Source: Chlorops oryzae (Eukaryota > Arthropoda > Insecta > Diptera > Chloropidae). Taken from it: a stretch of 64,000 nt of DNA. The stretch is taken from contig CM035808.1 of the NCBI GenBank assembly GCA_020466095.1, forward strand, positions 72,471,188 through 72,535,187, written 5' to 3'. Shown here one piece after another: positions 1 through 10,765 of the stretch (the stretch's first letter is position 1; the number at the start of each line of letters is the position of its first letter). Made by a program: the position numbers and the translations under genes. The notes under the pieces were generated by a model, which did no database searches, was not told the DNA's origin, and worked only from the letters and a program-made list of their open reading frames with translations.

Positions 1-640
1 TTCATTTATTTTTCACTATCTTCTCAACAATATCGCCTCCGCCTTCTGGAACTGGATTGAGAAATTATAGTTGCGTAGCGCAAGGCGGGCAGTATGTTGG
101 TTTTTCGCCGTAGCCACTTTGAAGCCGGGGCTTTAAAGAACGGCAAATTAATCAACTCCTTCTTCTTTTTTGTGCGACTTCGAAGTTCGACTTCGAGCGA
201 CTTCTGGCCCTTCAACCGATCGAAGAAGTGATCTCGTTGACAACCGTTCGTGCGCGCACCATCACCCTCATAAAAAGAATTAAAACCCAAAAAACAAAAA
301 AAAGTGAAATTCGAAAGAAAATCAAAATCGAAATTTATTGAATTAAAAACAAACAATTATTGAATTAAAAATAAACAAAAAGAAAAAAAAAACAAACCAA
401 ATCGAACCTACAGTGCACTTAAGTGAACTAAAAGTGACATAAAAACAAACCACATCGCCAAGAAGGCAAATTTGTTTTACTTTTTTATTATTATTTTTTT
501 TATACCACCGCCAAGAAGGCATCTACTTTCAATTTCCAAAAAAAAAACATCAACACAACCGCGTCGCGTAAACGTCGTGAAATAATTTTACGTGCTCGGC
601 AGCCCCCAAAAAAACCGCAGCGGAATACCAGGTACGTCAT
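1..640 (+). mobile_element. BEL/Pao element: internal 3' end and start of 3' LTR
   Basis: Positions 76-94 carry the motif GCGCAAGGCGGGCAGTA, followed at 95 by TGT. Three other BEL elements here have the same arrangement immediately before an LTR that starts with TG (31659, 47019, and 58682 on the minus strand). I therefore read 1-94 as the last internal bases of a BEL/Pao element and 95 onward as its 3' LTR. The right LTR end is not visible; the A-rich stretch 290-560 may be LTR or leader. No coding capacity is convincing. The closest relative in the window is the minus-strand remnant at 58490-59927, whose LTR also opens with a TGT and T-rich run. Confidence 0.5.
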
Positions 641-1160
641 CTTGCTCTCTTGCCCCTCATATTAACACACGTTAACTCGGTTATGGCAACATTAACAAAT
701 TAACTACTAACTTTTTATTTAAACCAACAGAAATGAAACTAAAACCACTTGGCAATGTATAAAATAAAAAAAATAAAAAAATAAAAATAAAAAATATAAA
801 AAAAAAATATCGTCCTTAAGTAAAATAATATTTAAGAAAATATTAAATATGGAAATTTGTATTCGGTTAAGTAATTAATAATTGGTTTTAAATTTAGAAA
901 ATATTTAAGGATACTTGTACGTCAGCTATAAGAATGTAATATTTACTCTTTAAGTCCCATGGACATCAACGGAAACTCAACACCGAATTTTAAGTACCGA
1001 CCCTAGAACGTCACATCAACTTGCAACGACACCTACATACCCATGAAGGAAGCTGACCTGCCGCACTCACGATCAACGGTAAATAAACAGCGAATTAGTA
1101 ATCACCAATTCTATAAGGTTATCATGTCTCTCCCGCGACATTCTCTTGGAAAAAGGAAGG
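641..1160. other. No recognisable gene (AT-rich spacer)
   Basis: AT-rich sequence with A-runs and no coding frame of note. I see no TIR pair, tRNA-like promoter or splice-flanked exon. It probably lies inside the spookier-like intron. Confidence 0.5.
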
Positions 1161-1690
1161 ATGTTGTGAGGCAATTGCAAGCAATGAGAAGAACAAGAAA
1201 GAAATCAGATAATTAACACTAAATTTATGTCACACGCGCATCGATTGAGCAATATCAATAAATGGAAGTAAGCAAAGCCGAGCTTAAGTAATCGAAGCGA
1301 AAATGCTAGCTGGCGTTTTGACACATATTGCATTGGCACGCTGGCCACAGCGCAGCACAGGTGACCAAATACCCAAATATGCTGAGTTGGATATGTGTCA
1401 CAGCGCGGCACAGGTGACCCAATAAACATGCAAATATGCTGAGTTGGATATGTGTCACCAGAAACACAGCAGAAAATTAGTGACCTACGACACTGTTATG
1501 GTAGCAGCGATCATTGAGGGCAGAAGCAGCGTTTTTACTATAAAAGATGTTGATCAACCAATGTTCTGGGGGTCTACGGTAGTCTACTGTCTGGAATCGT
1601 CGCTTCAGTCAGTCATCGTTAAACTAAAGTAAGTTAAAATAATGTATAATTAAATAAGTAGTCAATAAAGACTGTTTAAAAGGGATTCAA
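1161..1690 (+). mobile_element. Solo-LTR-like block with tandem repeat
   Basis: The block has the layout of a retrotransposon LTR without flanking internal sequence. A TATAAAAG box lies at about 1539, a TCAGTCAGTC initiator-like motif at about 1606, and an AATAAA polyadenylation signal near 1663. Upstream is a two-unit direct repeat (1346-1457). The ends are not secured: TGTTG at 1163 and TTCAAC near 1690 are plausible but have no matching target duplication. Confidence 0.4.
1346..1457 (+). repeat. Two-unit direct repeat of about 55 bp
   Basis: Two units share CACAGCGC..GCACAGGTGACC and ATGCTGAGTTGGATATGTGTCA-like cores, the first at 1346-1398 and the second at 1399-1457. They lie upstream of the TATA box of the LTR-like block, where LTR enhancer repeats often sit. 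Confidence 0.7.
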
Positions 1691-1735
1691 CGCGTTTTCT
1701 TGGAAAAGACCAGGATTAGAAGGTTAAATCTTTAC

Positions 1736-2428
1736 AATGGTTTTTAGACTAAATTGGGGTCGCTGATCACGAAAATTGCATCTGTTTTTTTTTCCCACGA
1801 AAAACTTTTGAGATATGGGCAAAAAATGTGTTTTTGGATTCTTTACAAGGTTTTGCCAAAGAACTCCAAAACGGCTCGTCTAAACAAAATATATTTTCAT
1901 TAGCATGAAACAGAAAACTTTTCTGTTTGCAACGATATATCATTTGTTATAATCGGTGTCTTAGTTTTTGAGCTATAGGCATTTGAACTTGAAAAAAGTT
2001 GACTTTGTTGGGTGTTTTTGAATTTTCAAAATTTCATTTTAACTTTTAAATAAGTAAAAAAAAAATTTTTTTAATTTTTTTCGGTAACTGAAAATGATTT
2101 TGTACTTAAAAGTTAAATTGGAATTTTGAAAATTCAAAAAAACCCCAAAAAAAAAATCAACTTTTTTCAAGTTCAAATGCCTATAGCTCAAAAACTAAGA
2201 CAACCATTGTAACAAGTAATATATCGTTGCAAAGGGAAACAGTTTTCTGCTTCATGCCGATAAAATTTTATTTTATTTAAACGAGCCGTTTTGGAGTTAT
2301 TTGGCAACATCTCGCAAAGTATCCAAAAAACACATATCTTTTTTTGCCATATCTCAAAAACTATTCCTTGGGGAAAAAACGGATTCCATTTTCATGATCC
2401 GCGACCCCAATTCAGTCTTAAAACCATT
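1736..2428. mobile_element. Foldback element (long inverted repeat, 693 bp)
   Basis: The sequence from 1736 (AATGGTTTTTAGACTAAATT) reappears in reverse complement ending at 2428. The arms match over roughly 320 bp each with scattered mismatches and have almost no spacer (centre about 2075-2100). No ORF is present. A shortened relative of the arm (GGTCGCTGATTCCGA motif) lies at about 18795-18900 inside the Transib element. Confidence 0.85.
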
Positions 2429-3289
2429 ATTTCGTAACTGCTCTTTTTTTTTGTAAACTAGTGTGATCGATATGTCTTAACGTATAAATGCTTACAAATC
2501 TTATTAATTATGTTTGTGCCGAAAATCTTAAAGCTTCCAAAAGGTGCATCTTTGGCTGAAGTTAGGACATGTTGTAAGACGGGCTATTTTTTATAATCGG
2601 CATTTACAATGTTTATACGACCCGCTAGATACGTGTTCACTCGACACACTTAAGTCTATCTGTCTCCGTTTGTCCACACAATTTTTACTCGTGGCAAAAA
2701 AAGACAGATAGTCTTAAACGTGACGAGTAAATATGAATCAAGCGGTCATGCAAACACGGTATGTAATTGATAAAGAGTCCCATAAACATTGACTGAATGA
2801 GTCAGTTAATTGTTTTAGTGGAAAAAGCACGTGTGCGGCACACCGACACATGCAAGGAAATATATAGGCAAGAGTACCCAAGCTCGCACACGGGTAACTG
2901 ATCAGTCAGAATGAATGTTCATGTGGCGCAATAATGAGCGACCATGAAATAAATGAAATTTTGGGGAAGATCTTGGAAATTTATTCCGAAACCGTTTCAA
3001 ACCGGTTTCGGTGTTGCGGTTTCGGTTCGGGAACCGGCTCCCAAACAAAACAAAATATTCGTTTCGATTTTATTTCGGTTAGGAAAATAAACCGGTTAAA
3101 ATCGGTTAAGGTTACGGTTTCGGTTCCTGTTGCACGCCCAGTAAAAACAATAATAAAATTACGCAACCCTTATACCACATCGAGCTTGATCCAATAGCTG
3201 GTACCAAAAAACTAAAAAGGATTTAGGTCCACCCAAAATACAATCTCCAATATTTGCTTCACCGCAAATTTACGACTGAAGAGCCCCAT
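2429..3289. other. Unassigned; LTR-like promoter piece and GGTTTCGG-rich stretch
   Basis: Positions 2640-2930 contain an ATATATAGGC TATA-like box at about 2861 and a TGATCAGTCAG initiator-like motif at about 2898, which could be an old solo LTR. Positions 2985-3140 are a low-complexity run of GGTTTCGG and AACCGGTT motifs open in several frames; I do not consider it a gene. Confidence 0.35.
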
Positions 3290-3303
3290 AAGCGGAAGAA
3301 CGG

Positions 3304-3588
3304 GTGCAATGTTCTAGCTACCAAGAATTTGGTCCCACACACAACTATTGCGCTACATGTAGAGATCGGCATTCTTCGAACTCTTGTCGAGTTGACCAAG
3401 ACAACCCTGATTTAAGAAAATGCAGCAACTGTGGTGGTAAACACAAAGCGAGTTATCGTGGCTGCCCAATCTACATAGTTATAAAGCAAAAAGAGCATTT
3501 CAAGCGGAAAATTCACCAAGAAGTTTCGAGCTTCTTGCGGAGACAAAAAGGGCCAGCATCGGCTGCTCTTCCTTCCAAAGTTTTTTAA
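3304..3588 (+). pseudogene. Jockey-type Gag (ORF1) C-terminal zinc-knuckle fragment
   Basis: The frame encodes two cysteine-rich knuckles, CATCRDRHSSNSCRV and CSNCGGKHKASYRGCP, the arrangement found at the C-terminus of Jockey-clade Gag, which binds nucleic acid in the retrotransposon RNP. The N-terminal two thirds of Gag is not recognisable upstream. The reading ends at 3588, followed by degenerate sequence leading to the endonuclease. Confidence 0.75.
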
Positions 3589-3859
3589 TATGCTGACACA
3601 GTAAAGTCTAACACTTTGACCCACCCTCAAGCATTTTTTGCGACAGCAGCTCATCCTGGTCGTACTTCTATGACTATTTCGTACTCTGACGCTGTTTGGT
3701 AGAACACTGCGGTACATGCTCAAGGTGCCATATCAAATTTGGAAACAATGATCCAGAAATTGAATTACTGCATGATGCAGTTCACTTTAACTGTGCAATC
3801 AATGCTGCAAGAGATGATACGGGCTCAAAGTCAACTCATGCAAATTTTAGTTGCAAAGA

Positions 3860-4690
3860 AATTAGTGTCTTTGAAATTTGTCACTGGAATGCTAACGGCA
3901 TTCGTCAACACAAGCTTGAAATTAAAAAATTTCTGTAAGTGAATTCAATCGACGTAATGCTCGTTAGTGAAAGCCACCTCACAGATATAAATAATTTTCT
4001 ATATAAAAAACCCAAGCGACACAACTTGTGTTTAAGCGGTCTACAAGAGCGCTCAGAGACAAACTATTGAGAGCTAATGCGCTCAAATAAAATCTTTCAG
4101 CGCTCTCTAAGACCTTCTGAAATATTTTGAATACGCCTCGATAGTATTCACAGAGTTTATTGAGAGCTTTCTAAAACATCCGGTTTTTGAAGTATCCTAA
4201 AGCCGTTTGAAAGAGTTTTTTGAGACAAGATATTTTTAAAAGTATTTATTATACTTTTCAGGGAGTTTTCAAAGATATTAGGGTTTTCGAAGATCTTATA
4301 AAAAGCTTTTGAAGAGTTTTATGTATTAGAAACCACTCTATATTTGATGTCTGTGCATCTTGGGAAATAAACTTTTGTGGCACTCATCACACGGATGAAA
4401 AGGCTCACGGCGGCACCGTTATTTTGATCAAATCTCGAATAGAACACAATTTGATGGCTGAATTCTCCCAAAATTACTTGCTAGCAACCTTCATTTCATT
4501 GCAATATGGTAACAGCATTATCGCTTTGAGTGCAGTATACTGCCCACCGAGCTTTTCTGTTACTGACACTAAATTTTTTGAGTACCTTCAAAAGCTTGGC
4601 ATCAAATTTACATATCTATAGCAGCTGCTTATAATAATGCTAAGCACCCACACTGGGGCTCTAGATTGATAAACACCAAAGGCCCTAAAT
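3860..4690 (+). pseudogene. Jockey-type APE endonuclease, N-terminal and middle part
   Basis: The reading CHWNANGIRQHKLEIKKFL (about 3879-3938) is the canonical start of the APE-like endonuclease, followed by a VSESHLTD-like motif near 3965. After an insertion (about 4000-4343) homology resumes with a GGTVILIK-like motif (about 4407) and NAKHPHWGSRLINTKG at about 4634-4681. The domain nicks target DNA for target-primed reverse transcription. Reading frames are broken, so no active enzyme is encoded. Confidence 0.75.
4000..4343. other. Sequence inserted in the Jockey endonuclease region
   Basis: This block separates two parts of the endonuclease. It contains repeated GAGAGC/GAGCGCTC and TTTTGAAGAGTTTT-like words but no coding frame. 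I see no clean terminal inverted repeats, so it may be an old insertion or a decayed, replaced stretch. Confidence 0.4.
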
Positions 4691-5119
4691 TACACTGAAG
4701 TGCAAAACTGTAACATGTTGTTACAATTCTAAGTTCAGAAGCTGTCATTTTCTTTAATATAATTAATCGTTATAAGTTTTTATTATTGTTGGATTGGTCC
4801 ACTATTACTCTCTGTGCAGGAAGAGTGTGAGGTAGATTGACTGATAGAATTAAAAGTACCAGTGCAAAATGTAAGAAAAGTCAAATGTTATAGTTTTGCA
4901 CTCGCGATATTTTATTATATAAAATTTAAAAAAAAGTGATAAATTTCATATTTTCTCCAGTATTTTTCTGTTTCATTTGATTTGCTTATATGGTCTGGTA
5001 TACTATTCGTATATCTACGTTCAAATTAAGGCGGAAACGCTTCCTTAACTTTCTTTGTTCGTTCCCAGAACTCAGTCATTCCTCTTGGTAGTCTTAGGTA
5101 CGTGGAAATTTATGATTAG

Positions 5120-5432
5120 AGGTGGCTCCAAAAATTTTCTATCGGATTAATGTCCGCAGATTGGAGTGACCACACAAAAACACAAAACTTTGGATTTTAG
5201 ACAAGTTTGGTTCGATAGGAGGGGTGTGTTTTGGGGCTTTGATTTGGTGAAAAATCACAATTTCAACACCAAAGTCCATGTTTCTGGCAACATCGGGAAT
5301 ATTTTGTTGCAGAATAAATAGGTACTGCTCCTGACGAATTGTTCGACCGATGTGTACCAACAACCGACACTATTGTTCGAAATACGCCCTCAAACCATAA
5401 TCGAACCACCTCCGTCCTTGACTATTTGACAG
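5120..5432 (-). pseudogene. Tc1-like transposase fragment, left arm
   Basis: The mirror copy of the right arm on the minus strand has the same VHIGRTI, ILQQNIPDVA and FHQIKAPKHT motifs. It carries the same replaced FQQD aspartate, so the inactive sequence predates or was copied during formation of the palindrome. Confidence 0.75.
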
Positions 5433-5499
5433 TAAGTCTTAAAAGAAACAGCATTAATACATAAATCACAAAAATTTAAAATTTTTGGTGTTATGAGAT

Positions 5500-5890
5500 T
5501 GAAATATATCGCTTTCAATCTGATGGACATTTGGGGCACTGGACTAGACATCTATCAACACCCCAACCAAATCAGGTGCCTCAAATAGTCAAGCACGGAG
5601 GTGGTTCGATTATGGTTTGAGGGCGTATTTCGAACAATAGTGTCGGTTGATTGGTACACATCGGTCGAATAATTTGTCAGGAGCAGTACCTATTTATTCT
5701 GCAACAAAATATTCCCGATGTTGCCAGAAACATGGACTTTGGTGTTGAAATTGTGATTTTTCACCAAATCAAAGCCCCAAAACACACCCCTCCTATCGAA
5801 CCAAACTTGTCTAAAATCCAAAGTTTTGTGTTTTTGTGTGGTCACTCCAATCTGCGGACATTAATCCGATAGAAAATTTTTGGAGCCACC
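5500..5890 (+). pseudogene. Tc1-like transposase fragment, right arm
   Basis: The plus-strand reading runs from an HGGGSIMV motif (about 5595) through LVHIGRII, ILQQNIPDVA and FHQIKAPKHT (family FQQDNAPCHT) to SADINPIENFW near 5855-5880. The second catalytic aspartate (FQQD in the family) is replaced, and in-frame stops interrupt the GGGSIMV region. The N-terminal HTH domain is absent. Confidence 0.75.
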
Positions 5891-6320
5891 ACTAATCATA
5901 AATTTCCACGTACCTAAGACTACCAATAGGAATGACTGAGTTCTGGGAACGAACAAAGAAAGTTTAGGAAGCGTTTCCGCCTTCATTTGTACGTAGATAT
6001 ACGAATAGTATACCAGACCATATAAGCAAATCAAATGAAACAGAAAAATACTGGAGAAAATATGAAATTTATCACTTTTTTTTAAATTTTATATAATAAA
6101 ATATCGCGAGTGCAAAACTGTAACATTTGACTTTTCTTACATTTTGCTCTGGTACTTTTAATTCTATCAGTCAATCTACCTCACACTCTTCCTGCACAGA
6201 GAGTAATAGTGGACCACTCCAACAATAATAAAAACTTATAACGATTAATTATATTAAAGAAAATAACAGCTTCTAAACTTAGAATTGTAACAACATGTTA
6301 CAGTTTTGCACTTCAGTGAT

Positions 6321-7900
6321 TCACTTATAATACATAGTCGTTAAAATGTTGACCGTATGTCAACAGAGCAACCCACTTACTGGCTTTCCGACTTGCAAAG
6401 AGAACCCGACCTGATTGATTTTGCAGTCAGCGAAAGCTTTGATCGTAACGAAGTACATGCTGAACCCAACTTTGTTCTATCGTCCGATCATTCCACTGTT
6501 ATAATAACAATGATGGGCTTGCCCACGTTTACCAAAAAACCTGGCAGAATAATAACTCGAAAAACTGACTGGCTTAAGATTAAAAAATATTTTAGCTCCA
6601 AGTTGAATAAGAACACAATCCTTCGAAGCGAAAGTTATATTGAGGAAGCCGTTACAGAGCTAAACGATATCATAATATCGGCCGCAGTTCATGTACCCCA
6701 AAATCATTCAGAAATTCAATAATACCTCGAAGATATACTTCAGGCGAAATCGAAATCCTTGTTCGAAAAAAAAGAGAATGGCAGCGTCGAGGATCACCCG
6801 CCGCAAAGTACAACTTCAACACAAGCTACTGAGCGCCAAAGAGAAGCTCTTAAGAATGATCTGAGAATTAATTTAACAAATTGCATATGAAAATTGAGCC
6901 CAACAGCCGAAACTCTCTCTACAAAATAACCAAAAAGGTGAAGGCACCCAAAAAAAAATTGCATCCTGCGTACCAACAGTGGAAGTTGGGTTAGAAAGGA
7001 TGAAGAAAAAGCCTTTCTTTTTGCTAAGTACCTAGAAAACGTTTTCAAGCCTTATTCACTTACCAACCCTTTCCATTTACCACAAACTAACCCATGTTTA
7101 AACAAAAATGTACGTGGATTTCAGCACAAAGACGTTCAGACGTTCATCAAAGAGCTAAACGCAAACAAAAACAGCCGTCTGCTGCCAGTGCTCTTAAAAA
7201 TTTTTGAAAAATCTCTCTTGGCAAAAATTTTACCACCCTTGCAAGTCTCCGGAGTAATCCTCGAGCACCAGTTTTGTTTTCGAAAAAGCCATGGTACTAT
7301 AGAACAGGTACACAGAGTTGCTACCGAAATCAGAAACGCGTTTGAAAAAAAAAGAAATACTGATCCGCTATATTTCTGGGTATTTCACAAGCCTTTGACA
7401 AGGTTTGACATTCTGGTTTATTGTTTAACATAAAACAAACACTACCCAATAATACCCACAAAGTTCTACAATCGTACCCCTCTGAAAGGAAGTTCAAAAT
7501 TATATATGGAACTCACACCACAGCTCGAACACAAAGTGCTTCTTTATAAGGCAACTCTTAGGGCTATATGAACTTATGGCTCCCAGCTTTGCGGAAAAGC
7601 GAGTAAATCTATAATACATATTATACAACGCTCACAGCCAAAATCTGTCGGAATATCACTGGTGCTCCATTGTTCATGAAGAACGAAAACATACACTGGG
7701 ACCTTTGTATCCCGATGGTCAAACACGCGCTTAGTTTATTAAGCCGCAAATATAGCACTCGGTTGTCTTAGCATCCAAACACATAAGCTAGAAATTTGTT
7801 GCTAACAACTAGCTACTCACGGCTGAAAAGGTGTGACCGGCCTTTACTCTTCCAAACTTAACCCGCTCCCAACAACCGATGTGGAATTTACAACTCTAAT
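6321..7900 (+). pseudogene. Jockey-type endonuclease C-terminus and reverse transcriptase, broken
   Basis: Positions 6357-6722 encode the last part of the endonuclease with the PTYW and DLIDFAV motifs and SSDHSTVI, the catalytic SDH motif of APE endonucleases. RT follows: LLKIFEKSLLAKILP and FCFRKSHGTIEQVHR at 7191-7330, then an AFDKV-like piece. RT C-terminal motifs (TYGSQLCGKAS, KSIIHIIQR) lie at about 7565-7640. The YADD catalytic box is not found, so the central RT is deleted or decayed. Confidence 0.75.
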
Positions 7901-7945
7901 GGCAGACTTTTTCATGCGTTGGCGTGGACAGTAAGCCAAATAATA

Positions 7946-9522
7946 GTGGTATTCATGCGCAAACCTCATATTTTTGCACCCTCATAAACCAACTGTCAAA
8001 CTTTGTATGAAAATAATTTTACGCGTTCTGCTCTACGATTAGATAGCGCAAAGCGAGCGTATAAAGCGCATAAACTCGTTGACTCGTTGTTTTGAGGTTT
8101 TTTAAGGAAAATAAATTGAATATTTATTTAATAATTATCTTTTCTTGCTCATTTTCGACATTTGTTTTGATTTTCCTTTGCACGCAAGCTGCACACAGAA
8201 AAATAAACACTTTCGTAACAAGAAGTTATCGCAGTTGAAAAACAGTAGCATAAAAATATTTGAATCGAATGCAAAACATTTGATCGAAAATTTTTATTAA
8301 TATTTTGATCAAATACTTTCATACTTTTTTAGCAACTGTGCCGCTTTTAACGCAACAAGGAAATAACTGTTGAGTGAAACAGTTTTTGAGCCAAATTTAA
8401 AGTTTTTGAGCAAAGAACTTTGCAGTCAAAATCTGACACATTGTTAAAACAAAAGCAAAATATTTGAGCTGAGAGCGCAAAACTGTTTATTTTTTCTGTG
8501 CAAGAAAGATTGGAACTGTCTAAACAAAAGCAATAGTAGTTGAGCTAAAAAGGCAACTGTGTCCTTTTTTTAAGCAACCAGCGCACTGTTAAATCAAGAG
8601 CTACAGCGTTTGAGCTAAAAGAGCAAACTGTTAAATCAAAAGAAAAGTATTTGAGTTGACAGAGCAACTGTCAATTTCCTCATTTTGGTGAAATTTTTCT
8701 TATGCCCGTGTCATTTGCGAGTTCGACGGGAGGCAGGATGGCAGCGGTAAATGATGTTGCATCAGAAAATGAATTATTTGAAGTGGAAAATGAGCTTTTC
8801 ATGTTATATGTGGAATGGGGCCTATCCATGGAGAGTATTACGGAATTGGCAGAGTGCAGTATAAATAAATTGGACCTGCTGGGAATGCTGGAAATATGCG
8901 ACATCGACGAGATCTTTACCAGGTTTAAATAAATATTATAAGTTTTTTAATAATTTTATTTAATTCAAAATAAATATATATACCTTAATTGATTTACTAA
9001 AACTTCAACTATATCTTAAAGTTGTGTAATTACTTCTTTATTTCGACGATATTCCTTTTTTGGACAAAGGTGTGGCAATCGAAAAAAAAGTGTCAACTGT
9101 TGCTTGTCAACAGTGTAAGTATTTCAGCTTAGGACTTTCTCTTTAAGGCAAGGACGTAAACTGTTCTTTTTTAACAGTGTAAGTATTTCAGCCAAGTTCT
9201 CTAACTTTCAAACCAAACACATGAACTGTTTTTTAATAAATATTTTTGCATTTCCTCGAAAAAGTATAACTTTTGAACCAAAGTCGCAAGCTGTTGTTTA
9301 ATTAAAGCTGATTTATTTGATTCAAATGCTCTCACCTTTAAGCCAACTACGTTCAGTTGTTGGCGCAATTTAACTCATAAAAATATTTACGACAAAATGT
9401 AAAATTGGTGGCACTACAGTGTTTTTCGCTGTGTGTGCTTATGAGGTGTGCTCATGCAATATGTGAGATAAAAGTATTTAACTTTCAGTTTTGCCTGCTT
9501 TGCGCTGTTACATGAATACCAC
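7946..9522. mobile_element. TIR element (1.58 kb) with subterminal repeats and a small ORF
   Basis: The ends are GTGGTATTCATG and its reverse complement, flanked by TA on both sides. Inside the left part (about 8330-8690) is a degenerate array of about 55-60 bp units around CAACTGTTAAATCAAAAG and AGTATTTGAGCTGA; the same motifs appear inverted in the right part (about 9090-9370). Between them is the 76-codon ORF at 8702. A partial copy of the same end occurs at about 41149. The structure suggests a non-autonomous DNA transposon that carries a captured coding fragment. Confidence 0.8.
8702..8932 (+). CDS. Small acidic ORF inside TIR element (hypothetical, possibly SAM-like)
   Basis: This 76-codon ORF starts with a genuine ATG and lies at the centre of the TIR element, between its two inverted subterminal arrays. 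The product is acidic and helical-looking; the segment VEWGLSMESITELAEC followed by INKLDLLGML resembles the first helices of a SAM-like domain, but the match is only by eye. It ends in TRFK just before an AT-rich stretch with AATAAA-like signals. It could be a captured host exon or an accessory gene of the element. I assign no function. Confidence 0.4.
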   Translation: MPVSFASSTGGRMAAVNDVASENELFEVENELFMLYVEWGLSMESITELAECSINKLDLLGMLEICDIDEIFTRFK

Positions 9523-10765
9523 TAATATACCTATAGTTATATATTATAGTTTTAAGATTTCTTTACTGATTGTTAGTTTGATTTTGAAGATACAATAAAA
9601 TAACCCGTAAAAAAAATTATTTCTGCTTGGCAAGCCGTGCTTACGATGTGGATGTTAATTAAGATACTTTTTTACTGAAGTGAGGGCAGCCGTCAGAAAT
9701 GTCGCGTGAAATTTCTGTCAGGAAATTTTGGAAGCCTTTTTAATACGTTTTCCATTCCTAGCCGAACTGAACCCAAAGCATTTACATGACGACGCGAATT
9801 TGTTTCGTGCTTGCCTCACAATCTGAGGATCGAGATTGCCATTCTTGACTGAGACAATCTATAATTTTAAACAAAAGTTTTATAAAAAATTTCGAAGTAT
9901 ACAAAGCGAAAACACGAAGAGAGTTGTCTGCACTCAGGAAATAGTCAAAACGCAACAAATGATTTCTATAAATTCACATTTTGAGAGATGGAACGCGTGT
10001 TGTTCGTAAATGCTTTTATTTGCATCGTAACACCAGTATTTAATCTTGCTTGGCGTCACCAATGAGTTCTTCCAATCACATCGTGACAATGTAAATTCAC
10101 GATATGCGCCGAGCTGTTCTTTGAATAGATGGTAATATTATATGTGTATATCGAAAAGAAAAAATATTCATTCGCTATCGTCATTCGAATAAATTTAGCG
10201 CAACTCTGGGTAAACGAGACAATTAAGTTATTTATATAACTAGAATACCGATAAGTAGCCTGCTGTAAAAACACTACGTTGGAAAAACGCGTTCAAAGAT
10301 TCTGAAGGTTTTAAATGGATTGCAAGAAAGAAATGCAAATATACTTACACTATGAAATATCTTCAGACTTCGAAAATTGAGACAAATGTAAAAATAAATA
10401 TGTTTTCAATTGTTAAAACCGGAAACACCTCTTAAAAGCGTACAAAGAAATATTGAGTTTCATCCTACGAAAGGAAAATTGTGAAATAACAAAGACAGGT
10501 ACGAAAAGTAAATGTATGATCGAAAACCAATGCAATAATGTCAAACTGAATTTCAATATGAACTATGGTTCGAATGTACTTAAACTTGATGGTAGCCTTA
10601 CAATTCATTTTGTCCAATGAAAACGTTCGTAAACGCAGACTTTGGAACAACAACCCCTGATCATTTCGTTACAAGTTATGATAATGAATCTGTGAATGAG
10701 AGAAATATTCTTGGTAATAACCCTGTGGTAGTCGAAACAAAAGACAAGGCCAGTGATAACGGTTT
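9523..10765. other. No recognisable gene
   Basis: AT-rich sequence. A short tRNA-SINE-like scrap (TGCCTCACAATCTGAGGATC, about 9814) resembles the element at 19600. Open frames at 10056-10274 (minus) and 10617-10844 (plus) show no family features. Confidence 0.45.

Larger units (their letters stand above)
4693..6318. mobile_element. Palindromic Tc1-like foldback element (1.63 kb)
   Basis: Both ends are CACTGAAGTGCAAAACTGTA in opposite orientation. The arms (4693 to about 5432, and about 5580 to 6318) match almost throughout, with a spacer of about 150 bp. Each arm encodes the C-terminal half of a Tc1-family transposase pointing outward: GGGSIMV, ILQQNI, and QSADINPIENFW, the counterpart of the family signature QSPDLNPIENLW. 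A TA precedes the left end, as expected for Tc1/mariner; the right flank reads AT and may have decayed. It interrupts the Jockey endonuclease between GPKL and the following residues. Confidence 0.88.
3290..7930 (+). mobile_element. Degenerate Jockey-type non-LTR retrotransposon, interrupted
   Basis: Pieces appear in the correct order on the plus strand: Gag CCHC knuckles (3304-3588), start of the APE endonuclease (about 3870-4000), middle of the endonuclease (about 4400-4690), end of the endonuclease (6321-6720), then RT pieces (7188-7433 and 7540-7900). Many frameshifts and stops show the copy is dead. It was interrupted by about 340 bp at 4000-4343 and by the palindromic Tc1-like element at 4693-6318; the endonuclease reading resumes on the far side of both. 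The family is recognised from the WNANGI endonuclease start, the GTIEQVHR RT motif and the CSNCGGKH knuckle. Confidence 0.85.

Noticed and set aside
24..356. 110-residue minus-strand open frame
   Set aside because: Lies antisense in a BEL LTR, is Phe/Ser-rich at one end and has no domain features; chance frame.
2934..3197. Overlapping open frames on both strands in GGTTTCGG-rich DNA
   Set aside because: Low-complexity sequence open in several frames; no family resemblance.
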